This document shows positions 47,567 to 59,031 of a stretch of DNA of 64,000 nucleotides, in pieces (position 1 is the first letter of the stretch; the number at the start of each line of letters is the position of its first letter). Source of the stretch: Argentina anserina (Eukaryota > Streptophyta > Magnoliopsida > Rosales > Rosaceae). The stretch lies in the NCBI RefSeq assembly GCF_933775445.1, contig NC_065873.1, positions 1,488,001 through 1,552,000 on the forward strand, written 5' to 3'. A program made the translations under genes and the position numbers. The notes below the pieces were generated by a model that made no database searches, was not told where the DNA came from, and saw only the letters and a list, made by a program, of their open reading frames with translations.

Positions 47567-48779
47567 TGTAGAACGAGAATCTGAAAACCAATAAGAGAAT
47601 GCAGACACGTGTACAAATAAAAATGTGATTTATTTATAATCAAGCGCGGGGTTACAATCTTTGTGAACTTCTCTAATTCTATCTCCGTATATGACTTGGC
47701 TCAAGGGTGACGTGCACTTGATCTTGAGAATTTGAGTTTGAGTTGGATTTGGATTTGATGAAAAACGAGCGATTTGGCCGCTTGATGATTCTTCGTGGAC
47801 TTGAGTTTGGATTTGGATTTGATGAAGAACGAGCGATTTGGCCGCTTAATGATTCTTCGTGGACTTGAGTTTGGATTTGGATTTGATGAAGAACGAGCGA
47901 TTTGACCGCTTAATGATTCTTCGTGGACTTGAGTTTGGATTTGGATTTGATGAAGAACGAGCGATTTGGCCGCTTAATGATTCTTCGTGGACTTGAGTTT
48001 GAATTTGGATTTGATGAAGAACGAGCGATTTGGCCCCTTGATGATTCTTCGTGGACTTGAGTTTGGATTTGGATTTGATGAAGAACGAGCGATTTGGCCG
48101 CTTGATGATTCTTCGTGGACTTGAGTTTGGATTTAGATTTGAGGAAGAACGAGCGATTTGGCCGCTTGATGATTCTTCGTGGACTTGAGTTTGGATTTGG
48201 ATTTGATGAAGAACGAGCGATTTGGTGGCTTGACGATTCTTCGTGGATTTGATGATCTTCGTAGACTTGAGAGACTTCGGGATTTGTTGAGAGTGATCTT
48301 GCGCAAGTGATTTTGCTCTCTTCTTCTCCAATCTAAAATCCCCCTCTCTTTATGTTAAAAAGAGTATTTATAGTGTCTAGGTTTCTATTTTGTAGAATAT
48401 TTTAATGACACTAAAATAATAAATTTCTTTAATTGTATAATTAAATCAATATGTATTTTCTGATTAATTCAAAATAAGTTATTCTCATAACTAAATTAAA
48501 CAGAAAATAATTGATTTAATTATAGTCGTTAAAGAATTTATTAATTTAATCGAATGTCCGATTATCATTTCAAATCGTCAATGACATTCAATTTTCGATT
48601 TAAGTCGGAATCACGTAGCTTTGATTACGATCATCCGTTTATATGCTGACACAAGTTTTATTCGGATCCGAACCAATTTTGTTGACTTTTGGGTCACGTG
48701 TGCAATTTTGTCGGGTTCTTGGTCGGTTTAATTTTTTTTAATGAAGATAATTTACTTCATTAAATTTCATGTGTCTACA
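47567..48779 (-). repeat. 3' LTR of the Tat element
   Basis: 1213 bp with TG..CA ends (TGTAGAACG...GTCTACA on the plus strand). It differs from the 5' LTR mainly in a 64-bp tandem array (eight copies here, two there). Confidence 0.92.
47767..48280. repeat. 64-bp tandem repeat, eight copies, inside the LTR
   Basis: The units, containing GAGCGATTTGGCCGCTTGAT, recur with an exact 64-bp period at 47767, 47831, 47895, 47959, 48023, 48087, 48151 and 48215. Since 64 is not a multiple of three, the minus-strand open frame across it is a by-product. Confidence 0.95.
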
Positions 48780-49184
48780 AATACCCTCACTTCAAGTCGT
48801 GCTGCATGCATGTCGTCATTACGTGTTGAAAGCGCAGCTTGAAGTATGCACTTTGATTTAGAGAATTTGTGGAGCTAGTTTTCGAGGCTCCGCAAATTTT
48901 GTTGGATGCAAAACCCTGCTTTATTCTGCTCAAGATTTTTTTTTTCTGCATTTTGCCTTTTCCCACAAATTTAGAGATGCCATTGAATCATCCAAAGTAG
49001 CTAGGCACTTAGCTTTCTTTATTATCCAAGGACCAGTCACATTTCACCATAAAGTGATCTCTGGCTTTTTATGTTGGCTTACCATCGAAAGCATCATATT
49101 TTTTTTATAAAGTCATCTCCATCTTCACTTTCCTCCCATGTGTTTCATTATTGCTCAGCATATTGATACACCACCGAAAGCACT

Positions 49185-49610
49185 TCATTCATTTTCATAT
49201 TTTTTTTGGGTGGTGGTGATATCATCATCATGTTCACTTTCCTTCCATTCCAACGTGCTTTCCTCACTTTCTTCTCTCCTCTTTTCTCTTTTAGTATCTT
49301 TTAATCCTACATAACAACCATGACCATCATCAGAGTCATCACCCCTAGAGTCACTTCCACTTCCACCATCTGAATATGAATCATCATGTCTCCTTTTTTG
49401 AAGATGGATGAGAGTGCTGGCTTTTCTGCCCTGAACTTGTGGTTGCAATGATAGTGGAGGTGAGAGCAACGAATCTGATGTTGGAAGTGATCTTTATAAG
49501 AATGAAGATGACAGGCGAAAACTTGCAGAAATGTCTGAACTTTAGAGAGAGCTCTTATTCTTTCTCTCCCATCTTCTCGAGTTTGCTCCCATGGCTTAAC
49601 ATCCAACAGA
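49185..49610 (-). other. Unidentified exon-like segment in the Tat element
   Basis: Downstream (minus strand) of the SGTA-like fragment. Open frames encode an acidic/Ser-rich tract (SDGGSGSDSRGDDSDDGHG) and a Lys/Glu-rich end. Composition is exon-like rather than LTR-like, but no family was recognised and no frame links it to the SGTA-like part. It may be further captured host sequence. Confidence 0.35.
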
Positions 49611-49689
49611 TTTTTTTTGTGGCAAACGCCTTGACAACAACTGCTTACTCTTCATCATCTTCTTCAGCAGGTTTCAAACAAGTAAAAAC

Positions 49690-50060
49690 AAGTAAACAAA
49701 ACAAGCAGCAGAGATTTCGGTGCCTTTGAGACATTGGCACCTGCATCATCCTGACCAGCCGATGAGCTAGTAGCCGGCACGGACCCCTGACCATGAGAGG
49801 CTACATTCTTCGGAACCTTGCCCTTTCCAAGCGAGCTAAACATTTCGACTAGCGATTCCGGTTCAACCCCAAGCTCACCAGCTGGAAGAGGAGAGGTGTT
49901 AAGCTTGAAAGCCTCTTCTGGGCATTCCCTTGCAATCTGTAAGCCCTCAACATTAACACCATCTCCAGGTTCAACGGAGCTGAGGAAATCCAAGAAGGAA
50001 CGGACGAGGCGGCGAGAGAAGGGAGAATCGGTGGTCAACGGTGGAGCCATGGAGTCAAGG
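49690..50060 (-). pseudogene. Captured SGTA-type co-chaperone fragment
   Basis: In the minus-strand frame from about 50060 the sequence reads TDSPFSRRLVRSFLDFLSSV, then EGLQIARECPEEAFKLN and ESLVEMFSSLGKG. This is the N-terminal dimerisation region of SGT/SGTA-like TPR proteins. No TPR repeats follow: the frame runs into low-complexity sequence and a stop. Upstream, an in-frame Pro/Ser/Thr-rich stretch resembles translated 5' UTR. It lies between the truncated integrase and the 3' LTR on the element's coding strand, so it is likely host mRNA sequence picked up by the retrotransposon. Whether introns were removed cannot be told from this single block. Confidence 0.65.
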
Positions 50061-50482
50061 GAGCACATATTGAGTCGACAGACATCGTCGTTTTGGGGGG
50101 TTCTGCGAAGTTGGCTGAGACTGGTTTGGACCTTCGCGACTGTGGGGGTTGAGGACGGCGGTGTAGTTGCAGCATGGTTTTGGCAGCAAATGAGCAAATG
50201 CAACATGGTTTTGGCGGCAAATGAGCAAATGCATGTGATATTTGAATGAATGAAATATTCATTGATTGCGTGCTTCAGTGCACCCGTTTTGGTTTTTTTT
50301 TACTGCTCTGACTTTATATATATATATATACCGGTCTGACTTTTTTTTTTCATGGTGTGACTTTGACCCTCCTTTTTTTGTTAGTCTGACTTTGACTTTT
50401 TTGTAGGATTTTGACAATAATCTGAGAGTCACGGTCAATCTAGCCATTCGACTGTTTTCAAAACGCGTTGATTTCTGTCGGA

Positions 50483-50830
50483 TTTGAAGAACGTAAACGA
50501 CCTAATTGCTTGACTACTGTCGATTCATGGACTTGACAGCACTCAATAAAAGTGTTTTAGGCTTTACGCATCACATTCACCATGGCGGCTTTCAAGAATT
50601 TGAAGAACGTAAACGACCTAATCGCTTGACTGCTCTCAATTCATAGACTTGACAGCACTCAATAAAAGCGTGTTAGGCTTGACGCATCACATTCAACATG
50701 GCGGCTTTCAAGGGTTTGAAGAACGTAAACGACCTAATCGCTTGACTGCTATCAATTCGTAGACTTGACAGCACTCAATAAAAGCGTGTTAGGCTTTACG
50801 TAACACATTCACTATGGCGGCTTTCAAGAG
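50483..50830. repeat. Three tandem copies of a 116-bp repeat
   Basis: Units starting TTTGAAGAACGTAAACGACC at 50483, 50599 and 50715, each containing GACTTGACAGCACTCAATAA and ending GGCGGCTTTCAAG. Internal to the Tat element. Confidence 0.95.
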
Positions 50831-51159
50831 TTTTCTTCATGATGCAAGACTTGTTGATCTAGAACAGAAGATTTGTAGAACGTCGGAGCAGCTTCAAGTC
50901 AAAGAAGAGGTGCTAAATCCGAGAGATTCTAGAACTGAGAGCCAGTTTTGAAGAACGTCGGAGCAGCTTCAAGGGTTTGACTTGGATGTGACAGCTGACT
51001 TGAATGATCATGATTTGCTCCTCTTTTTATTTTTTTTCAATCAAACCCTTATATTTTTTTGATGTGACTGAACTTAAGATTGTTATTCTCAAGATGCCTA
51101 CGTATCCATCTAAAAAAGGAATCAAGTCATCACGTAGTTCAAGGGTTTTTTGTGCCATG

Positions 51160-51330
51160 TGCAGTTTAAACTCATGCAGGCGTGGAGCATTCTTTTGTTT
51201 TGTTTTTGTTTTGGGTGCCTTGTGCAGTTTAAGCTCATGCAGGCGTGGAGCGTTTTATTTTTTTATTTTTTTTTGTTTCTTGTCTTATGCAGTTTAGGCT
51301 CGTGCAGACTTGGAGCATTTTTGACGTTTT
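51160..51330. repeat. Three tandem copies of a 63-65-bp repeat
   Basis: Units starting TGCAGTTTAARCTCATGCAG at 51160, 51223 and 51288, each with GGAGCRTT followed by a T-rich run. They abut the broken end of the integrase. Confidence 0.9.
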
Positions 51331-51900
51331 CAAGCATGGTACTTCTTTAAGAACTTGGCGTTGTCTGTGATGATGCATCGCGGTATACCGTGGCGTTGTA
51401 TAATGCTTCCAGTAATGAAGTCCACAACATTTTATTTCTTTATTTCTTTCAGTGGTATCGCTTCTGCCCACTTTGAGAAGGAATCCGTGGCTGTCAGAAT
51501 GTACATATGACCAGCCGATGATTTCAGAGTGATGGGTCCGATTGCATCCATTCCCCAGACGTCAAATGGGTGCGAAGCAATTGTCGGATGCAACGGCTCA
51601 GGTGGCTGATGAATGAAGTTCGCATGAAACAGACAAGTTTGGCATTTTTGTGCATACTCCATACAATCATTGACCATGGTAGGCCAATAATACCCTAGTC
51701 GTCTTACTTGAAAATGTAACTTCGGTCATGACTGATGTGCTCCACAGACTTCAGAATGAACCTCTTCCATGGCTTTGACCGCTTCATCTTTTCCCAAACA
51801 TCGAAGGAGTACTCCGTCAAATGACCTATGATATAAAGTTTCTTTGTAGTAGAGGAAGCGTGGTGCTCGCCGCTTGATGCTCCACCTTTACTTCGAATCT
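51310..51900 (-). pseudogene. Truncated integrase of the Tat element
   Basis: Minus-strand pieces include the zinc-binding region (HSEVCGAHQ... and CQTC), WPTMVNDC, and a catalytic core start GMDAIGPI with a first Asp, then TATDSFSKWAEA and ITDNAKF (second Asp). The frame has a stop near 51430 and ends at about 51310; the Glu of the D,D-35-E triad and the C-terminal domain are absent, replaced by tandem repeats. Non-functional. Confidence 0.8.
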
Positions 51901-53420
51901 TCGGGAAGCTTATTGAGCTCAAGATAGTCGATAAAAGGATGCCTCAAATCTTCAACATCAATGGTGTGAACTGACACTACATGAGAACTGGCATACTGAA
52001 GTGAAGGTTTTGTTGTCACGACCCACCTTTGGCAAATTGGGATGTCCAAAATTTCGTCTCCAGACAATGCCAAGGTTGCCGCTAAGTTTGCCAATGCGTC
52101 TGCCATTTGATTTTCTTTCCGTGGCACATGTATGAGTGTAACATTATCAAAGCCCTTCAAGAGTTGTGTGGCGAGTTGGAAATAAGGTACCAAATATTCC
52201 TTCTTGACTTCGTAATTAGTGAGCAGTTGATCAAGCACCAATTTCGAGTCTCCATACACTTCAAGACTTTGGATTTCAATTTCTAACGCTGTTTGCAATC
52301 CCATGATCAAGGCTTGGTACTCTGCGACATTGTTAGAGCACAGTTCCCCTAGAGTGAAAGAATAAGGCAATATCTGTTTTTGTGGAGAGACAAAGATAAC
52401 ACCAGTCCCTGCTCCGTCTGCTCTAGATGAGCCATAGAAAAACATCTTCCAAGTAGGGAGGACCTCTGCAAGGAAGACTTCCTCATCCGGGAATTCATCT
52501 GAGATTTCCCAATCCGCTGAAATAGGGTGGTCTGCCAAGAAGTCGGCTAATGCATGTCCTTTCACTGCTTTAGCGGGCACATATACGATGTTGTATTGGT
52601 TCAATAGTAACGCCCACTTAGCCATGCGTCTGGTTAGAACTGGTTTAGATAATATGAACTTAACTGGATCGGCTCGCGCCACCAAGTGTATTGTGTAAGC
52701 TTGCATATAATGCCTCAACTTTTGAATGGCGAAGACGAGTGCAAGACACATCTTCTCTATCGGCGGATAATTTAGCTCAGGTCCAGTGAGAGTCCGACTT
52801 AGGTAGTACAAGGCTTTCTCTTTTTGGCTTCATTTTCTTGGGCAAGAAGGGCCCTAAGTGATCTCTCTTGAGCCGCGATGTAAAGGATAAGGGGTTTCCC
52901 GGCGATAGGTGCACCCAACACCGGAGGATTCACCAGGTATTTCTTTATGCTCTCAAAGGCATTGCGACAAGCTTCATCCCATACAAATGAAACATCTTTC
53001 TTCATGAGTCGACTGAATGGTTGGCAGCGGCCTGCCAGGTTCGATATGAACCGTCTGATGAAGGCAAGTCATCCTTGGAGGCTTTTCAACTCTCGTAAAT
53101 TTCTTGGCTCTAGCATTTTCTGGATGGCTTTAATTTTGGATTGGTCTACTTCGATGCCTCGGTGCTTCACGATGAATCCAAGAAATTTTCCAGAACTGAC
53201 GCCGAATGCACATTTCAAATGATTCATTTTTAACTGGTACTTGCGTAACATGTCAAACACTCTTCGTAGATCTTGCAGGTGATCATTTCTTTTCTTTGTT
53301 TTTACAACCAAATCATCAACATAGCATTCTACATACTTATGTAGCATGTCACCGAAAATTTTCTGCATAGCGCGTTGGTACGTTGCACCGGCATTTTTTA
53401 ACCCGAATGACATGACCTTA
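51888..53420 (-). pseudogene. RT and dual RNase H region of the Tat element
   Basis: The RT core FGLKNAGATYQRAMQ and CYVDDLVVKT lie at 53413-53069; the RT/RNase H junction (SRLMKKDVSFVWDEAC) and RNase H follow to about 52600. A second, archaeal-type RNase H follows (GVIFVSP, NNVAEYQALIMGL, YGDSKLVLDQL, ENQMADALANLA) up to about 52050. Its first catalytic Asp appears replaced: FFYGSSRADG where FFDG is usual. Frame changes near 53069 and 52810 separate the pieces. Confidence 0.85.
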
Positions 53421-53745
53421 TAGCAATAAATTCCTTGGGAGTTCGAAATGCAGTGAGTTCCTCATCCTCTAAGGCCATCCTTATCTGGTTGTAACCTGAT
53501 GATCCGTCCATGAATGACAAAACGTCATGCCCGCTTGTCGCATCCACCATGAGCTCTATGATTGGCAAAGGGAAATCATCTTTTGGACATGCCTCATTTA
53601 GGTCACGAAAATTTACACAAACGCGGATTTGTCCGTTCTTCTTCTTGAGAGGAATAATATTTGTGATCCACTTCGGATATTGAACCTCTCTAATGAAACC
53701 TGCGGCAATTAACTTATCAACTTCTGCTTCAATTTGAGGAATAAC

Positions 53746-55990
53746 TTATGTTCGAAAGCGTCTTTGTGTTTGCTTAGTTGGCCGAGTCTTCGGTTTGACA
53801 GCAAGTCGATGAACTACTACTTTTGGATCCAGGCCAGGCATTTCTTTGTATGTCCAAGCAAAGACATCTTTGTACTCGAGCAACAGATCAAGATATTCTT
53901 TTTCTTCTTCGGAACTTAAAGACACACTCACAAAAATAGGTCTTGGGTCTCCTTCTGTTCCCAAGTTAATCTCCTTTAGTTCGTCCATAGTGGCTTGTCC
54001 CCCGTCTTTAATTTCTGGAGGAGTTTCATCTACTTCAATTTCAAAATCTTCATGATCGACTTCCTCCATGGCATCTGCTTCTGCCACCGTGACATGATAA
54101 GAGGTTTGGACAATGTTATCCTCACCGCCATTACCGAGGTTACTATCTCCCTTTTGGCCAGTGAATATGATGGTGAGTTGTTTCACTTTGAGTTGATCCG
54201 TGGAATCCACTTCCAAACCTCATGCGTGACGGGACAAGACTTCGGATTTCTTTGCTCTCCGCTCGACTACAAGTCGTTTTACTCTTGCATATTTGTAGTT
54301 CCTCAGGTGCTTGGATCCTTTCCAATGCAGGCTTTCGCGGAATGAGGTTTGACTTTTTCTGATCTTTGTCTGAACTTGACATCCTTTTGAATACAGAAGT
54401 CTGAGTGGTTGTACTACTGATGCGATTGAAGATTGAACTCCTACTTGCTATCATGTTCACACGATTAAAAACCGACACCCTTGTGATTGATCCTTCAATA
54501 CGTTCAGATGTTGCTCTTCAGGAATTTGGACGAATGCGATCGAACGACGAAATGCGAGGGGTTGACTGAACCTCTTGACTCTTCTATTCAACTACCTCGA
54601 AACTGATATGTTGCACGTTGGCTCGCTCCGCCCTTCTTCTTCCTGAAATTTTGATTGGCTTGCTCGAAGTGAAACCGAGACCAGCTTTAGAAAAATCAAC
54701 GGTTGCCCCTTGCTCTCTTAACTTCTTTTGTGGCTCATCGAGCTCATGCGCCATCTTTGCTGCAGGTTGGTCGTCCTTCTTGCTTGATGAACCAAAGTCG
54801 TATCCGGCCTTTTCTAACAGCTTGTATGCATTAGAATCAAACCCTTCACTTGTTCTTTTCTTGGACAGCGATCCATGTTCCGTCTTACCTTGAATTGGTT
54901 TGACAAACCCTTTTAATGGCTGCTTTGTGGGATTTCGGTTACTCATCTTTATTAATGGCAATGTTGATTCCTCCCTTAAAAATTTCACATCATCCTCTTC
55001 TAGTTTTTGTGGGAACTCTTGTGACTTTGTTCCCACAAATGGAGACTCCCCTCCATTCGTTTAGACTTCGGAAGATAGCGAAGGACCGGAAAGGCATGGC
55101 TGGCATTTTTTTTTGCAGACGATGTTGCCACTTCAGATGAGACTTTTTGCGACACTTCACCATGAATCTCAATGTCTTTTGATTTGACATCATTCTCCCT
55201 AACTTTAGCGCCTTTCCCCTTGGAGAGTACTCCGACCAGAAGGACCTCTTTCATTGACTCCTCATCTATGTAGAATTTAGAATCCGCAAAATATGATTCG
55301 GCTTCTGTGAAAGGTTTGGTATCTCCTACCACGGTTTTCACACCTCCGCAATAGAATTTGAAGCATTGGTACAAAGTGGATGGCACGATGCCATTTTCAT
55401 GTACCCATGGTCATCCCAACAACAAGTTGTACGAGGTCTTGGCATCGATGACATGGAACAATGTCTTTGAATTTAGCTCTCCAATGTCCATGTCTAGTCT
55501 GATCATCCATATTGCTCTTTGTCCTCCTTGGTTGAAACCTTTGATCATGAGACGACTCCTTGACAACTCATCAACGTTGATGCCGAGTTGAGACATGGTT
55601 GACTTGGGCATGATATTTACTGTTGACCCTCCGTCTATAAGCATGTGATTCAACTTCCGCTCTCGCATGTACCCTGTCACAAAAAGAGGCCGATTATGTG
55701 GCTTAGAGCCCAATTGGAGGTCATCATCTGTGAAGTGAATGGTATCACAATATGCATCACACACGCCACATTCCTTCATGCTTGTGGAGTGTTTTCCTAC
55801 GTCGATAAGTAACTCCACAAGTGCGCATCTCGTTAATTTTGGCAATTGCATCAAGTCAGAGAGGCTAAGTTGGAAATGTAGACTCTCCAATTGTTTCAAC
55901 ACCTCATTATTCTTTAACACTTGACTAGCACCTATTTCTCTTGCTTCAGGCTTTTCATCTTCTTTGACTTCACAACTTGTGGCCATTGAA
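53746..55990 (-). pseudogene. Protease and linker region of the Tat element
   Basis: Protease LIDGGSTVNIMPKSTMSQLG (DGGS in place of the usual D-S/T-G) near 55660-55590, followed by SYNLLLG at 55411 and a stop. A linker with HALVEL-, GFTSS- and Lys/Glu-rich sequence, and the RT N-terminus (YKEMPGLDPKVVVHRL, KQTQRRF) at about 53830-53746, follow in several frames. Broken by stops and shifts. Confidence 0.75.
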
Positions 55991-56129
55991 GTAACATTTG
56001 GTTATTTTGTGGGCAAGTGCTCTATTGACAAGTTCCGACGAAGAGACTTCCACAAATATGGAACGACTTTCGTCTCAAAACGTCCTCGTCCGTTCTCCTC
56101 CCGTGTGGAGGTGATTTCTTATGACTTGG

Positions 56130-58109
56130 TCAGGCAATCGGTGAATTTGACATCATACCTTTCCGAGTTCTTCTCCGAGTGACCAATATACATCCTTCAT
56201 CATCGACATTAGAGGCAACTTGAACGATAGGTGTGGAAGCAGGATATTCTTCAACTTCTTTGGTCTTCTTATGTTCGCGTGCCTCCTTTGTGAAACTAAA
56301 CGGTACTTTCATCGGGTGAAAAGGGAATGGAACTAGCTCGAACGACCCGAATGTTACGGTAATGCAATTGACTTCAGCAATGTCGTCGATGTCCAGCTCA
56401 ATCTTCCCTTGCTTGGCGAGGTTCATTATCAAATCTTTGAGAACAAAGCACTTCTCTATAGGGTGACTAACGAGGCGATGATATTTGCAATACTTCGGAT
56501 TGTTGACACGATGCATTTCTTCTGGACGCTTGCACTCCGGAAGATCTATGATCTTCTTTTCGAGCAGATCCTTTGACATGCCTGCCACATCAGAGTCTGG
56601 GAATGGGTACGTATTTCCCTCCATCTCCTTCAACGTGCGTTTACTTCTATTGTAGGTTCGAGGAGGTTCCACCTTATTGAACTCTTTCTTATCCCGCGTA
56701 GAGATCTTAACCGGTGCAGTATTGATGACCATTGATTCTTTGGAAGGCTTCTTCACAACCTTGTCAAATCTGCTTCCGAAGGCTTTGTCTTTTCGTTAGT
56801 CGACTAGGGTTTCATTCTTTCCCTTATGACTTGCCAAGCTTAGCTCCATGTTGTGGGCTAGAGTAGCCAACTCTTCGAAAGAACGAGGCTTGATTCCTTG
56901 CAAGATGTATAGCAAATCAAAGTGCATGCCTTAGATGCACATTTCAACGGCTGACACCTCTGACAGTCGATCCTTGCAATCAAGGATAAGTGAACGCCAT
57001 CTATTGATGTAGCCAATCGCGGGTTCATCCGTCTGTTGCTTCGTGTTAGTTAGCTCCATCATCCTCACCGTCCATCTTGTAATATAGAATCGATTAAGGA
57101 ACTTGCGCTCCATTTGGTCCCAACTATCAACATACTCCGGCTCTAAGTCTGTATACTACTCGAATGCATTTCCCTTCAATGAGCGAACAAACTGCTTGAC
57201 AAGGTGATCACCTTTTATCCCGGCGATACTGCAAGTCTCCATGAAGTGGGCAACATTTTGCTTTGGGTTTCCTTTACCTTCAAATTATTGGAAATTTGGT
57301 GGCTGATACCCCAACGGCATTTTTAAGATGTCGATCCTCTTCGTGTAAGGTTTGGAGTAAGTGATGGAGTCACGAGAATGACCTCCATATTGAGCCCGAA
57401 TTGAGTTGGTGATAATGTCTTGCAATTGCTGGAGTGACAAACAACCAAGCGAGTCACCATCGTTCTTGGACGTTTCTCCCTTTTCATTTACTTTGCTCCT
57501 GCCAGGCGACCCTTTGGTGGAGTTCTCATCATTGTGATCTTCCAACTTGCTATAGAGCTCAGCGATTTGCACATCCTTTTCTTCAACTGTTCGGGTGAGC
57601 TTTTCAACCATCTCCAACAGATTGGAGAGTTGCTCTTTGACTGTGGATGCCCCCGTCACCAAGACCTGCGCATTGTCAGAAGAGAATTCATGTGCCATAG
57701 AATGAAAGTTATCGCCATCTTCTTTGGGACTTCCATGGTATGATGCCATGCTTGATTCGTCATCAGAGAAAACGTCTTCCAGGATATGGCCATCACCATG
57801 AACAGATAGAGGAGATTGCTCCTTTGGCTCCTTCTCATTTGACACTTGCTTCTTCCCACTTTGAGAGGCATGCTTTATTGCTCCCAATCTCTCCAAGGTG
57901 ATGACTGGTTGACGAGGCTTACTAGCAAGCGCCAGAAATGTTGTGGGTTGAGCTCTAGTCACGCTCTGGGTAACAAGGGCAATCAGTTCACTCTTTGATT
58001 TGGAGAATGCTTGTTTAGATTTCTTGACTGGTTTGGCCTCTCCGTTTGATCTCGCGGTTATGGACTTGGATTTCTTCGGTGAAACGGCTTCATTGTTCTT
58101 GGAAGCCAT
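56130..58109 (-). pseudogene. gag region of the Tat element
   Basis: ATG at 58109 (MASKNNEAVSPKKSKS) opens a Lys-rich N-terminus with a coiled-coil-like stretch (LLEMVEKLTRTVEEKDVQIA), then the gag core (WDQMERKFLNRFY at about 57115) and a C-terminal NPKYCKYHRLVSHPIEKCFV motif, the zinc-knuckle-like signature of this lineage (about 56500). Stops at 57285 and near 56930, and a frame change near 56770, interrupt it. Confidence 0.85.
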
Positions 58110-58178
58110 CGCACAAATGAAATATTTCTTCGGAGAAGGAGATGAGAGGCCAAAAATGTCCCATTGGGCGTGCCAATT

Positions 58179-59026
58179 TGTAGAACGAGAATCTGAAAAC
58201 CAATAAGAGAATGCAGACACGTGTACAAATAAAAATGTGATTTATTTATAATCAAGCACGGGGTTACAATCTTTGTGAACTCCTCTGATTCTATCTCCGT
58301 ATATGACTTGGCTCAAGGGTGACGTGTACTTGATCTTGAGAATTTGAGGTTGAGTTGGATTTGGATTTGATGAAGAACGAGCGATTTGGCCGCTTGATGA
58401 TTCTTCGTGGACTTGAGTTTGGATTTGGATTTGATGAAGAACGAGCGATTTGGTGGCTTAACGATTCTTCGTGGATTTAATGATCTTCGTGGATTTGATG
58501 ATCTTCGTGGACTTGAGAGAGTTCGGGATTTGTTGAGAGTAATCTTGCTCAAGTGATTTTTCTCTCTTCTTCTCCAATCTAAAATCCCCCATCTCTTTAT
58601 GTTAGAAGGGGTATTTATAGTGTCAAGGTTTCTATTTTGTAGAATATTTTAATGACACTAAAATAATAAATTTCTTTAATTGTATAATTCAATCAATATG
58701 TATTTTCCGATTAATTCAAAATTAGTTATTTTCATAACTAAATTAAACAGAAAATAATTGATTTAATTATAGTCGTTAAAGAATTTATTAATTTAATCGA
58801 ATGTCCGATTACCATTTCAAATCATCAATGACATTCAATTTTCGATTTAAGTCGGAATCACGTAGCTTTGATTACAATCATCCGTTTATATCCTGACACA
58901 CGTTTTATTCGGATCCGCACCAATTTTGTTGACTTTTGGGTCACGTGTGAAATTTTGTCGGGTTCTTGGTCGATTTAATTTTTTTTAATGAAGATAATTT
59001 ACTTCATTAAATTTCATGTGTCTACA
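58179..59026 (-). repeat. 5' LTR of the Tat element
   Basis: 848 bp, matching the other LTR nearly base for base outside the 64-bp array, of which it has two copies (58379 and 58443). Confidence 0.92.
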
Positions 59027-59031
59027 AACTG

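Larger units (their letters stand above)
47567..59026 (-). mobile_element. Ty3-gypsy retrotransposon, Tat lineage, defective
   Basis: 11.46 kb between perfect 5-bp direct repeats AACTG (47562-47566 and 59027-59031). Read on the minus strand: 5' LTR (59026-58179), a primer-site candidate beginning TTGGCACGCCCAATGGGAC, gag, protease, RT (YVDD), RNase H plus a second archaeal-type RNase H (a Tat-lineage trait), integrase cut short near 51310, then about 2.5 kb of unrelated DNA with minisatellites and a host-gene fragment, a purine tract (GAAGTGAGGGTAT), and 3' LTR (48779-47567). LTRs are very similar, so insertion was fairly recent, but coding parts are split by stops and shifts. Confidence 0.93.

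Noticed and set aside
47767..48280. Regular 64-bp repeats resembling a CRISPR array
   Set aside because: There are no variable spacers; units are head to tail, lie inside an LTR, and the genome is a plant's.
47846..48331. 161-codon minus-strand frame rich in Ser, Lys and Asn
   Set aside because: It is the translation of the 64-bp array read through three frames; period not divisible by three, no start or promoter logic.
49560..49610. Minus-strand LDVKPWEQT resembling the elongation factor 1-beta DVKPWDDET motif
   Set aside because: Only about six residues match and the following residues do not fit that family; too short to support capture of that gene.
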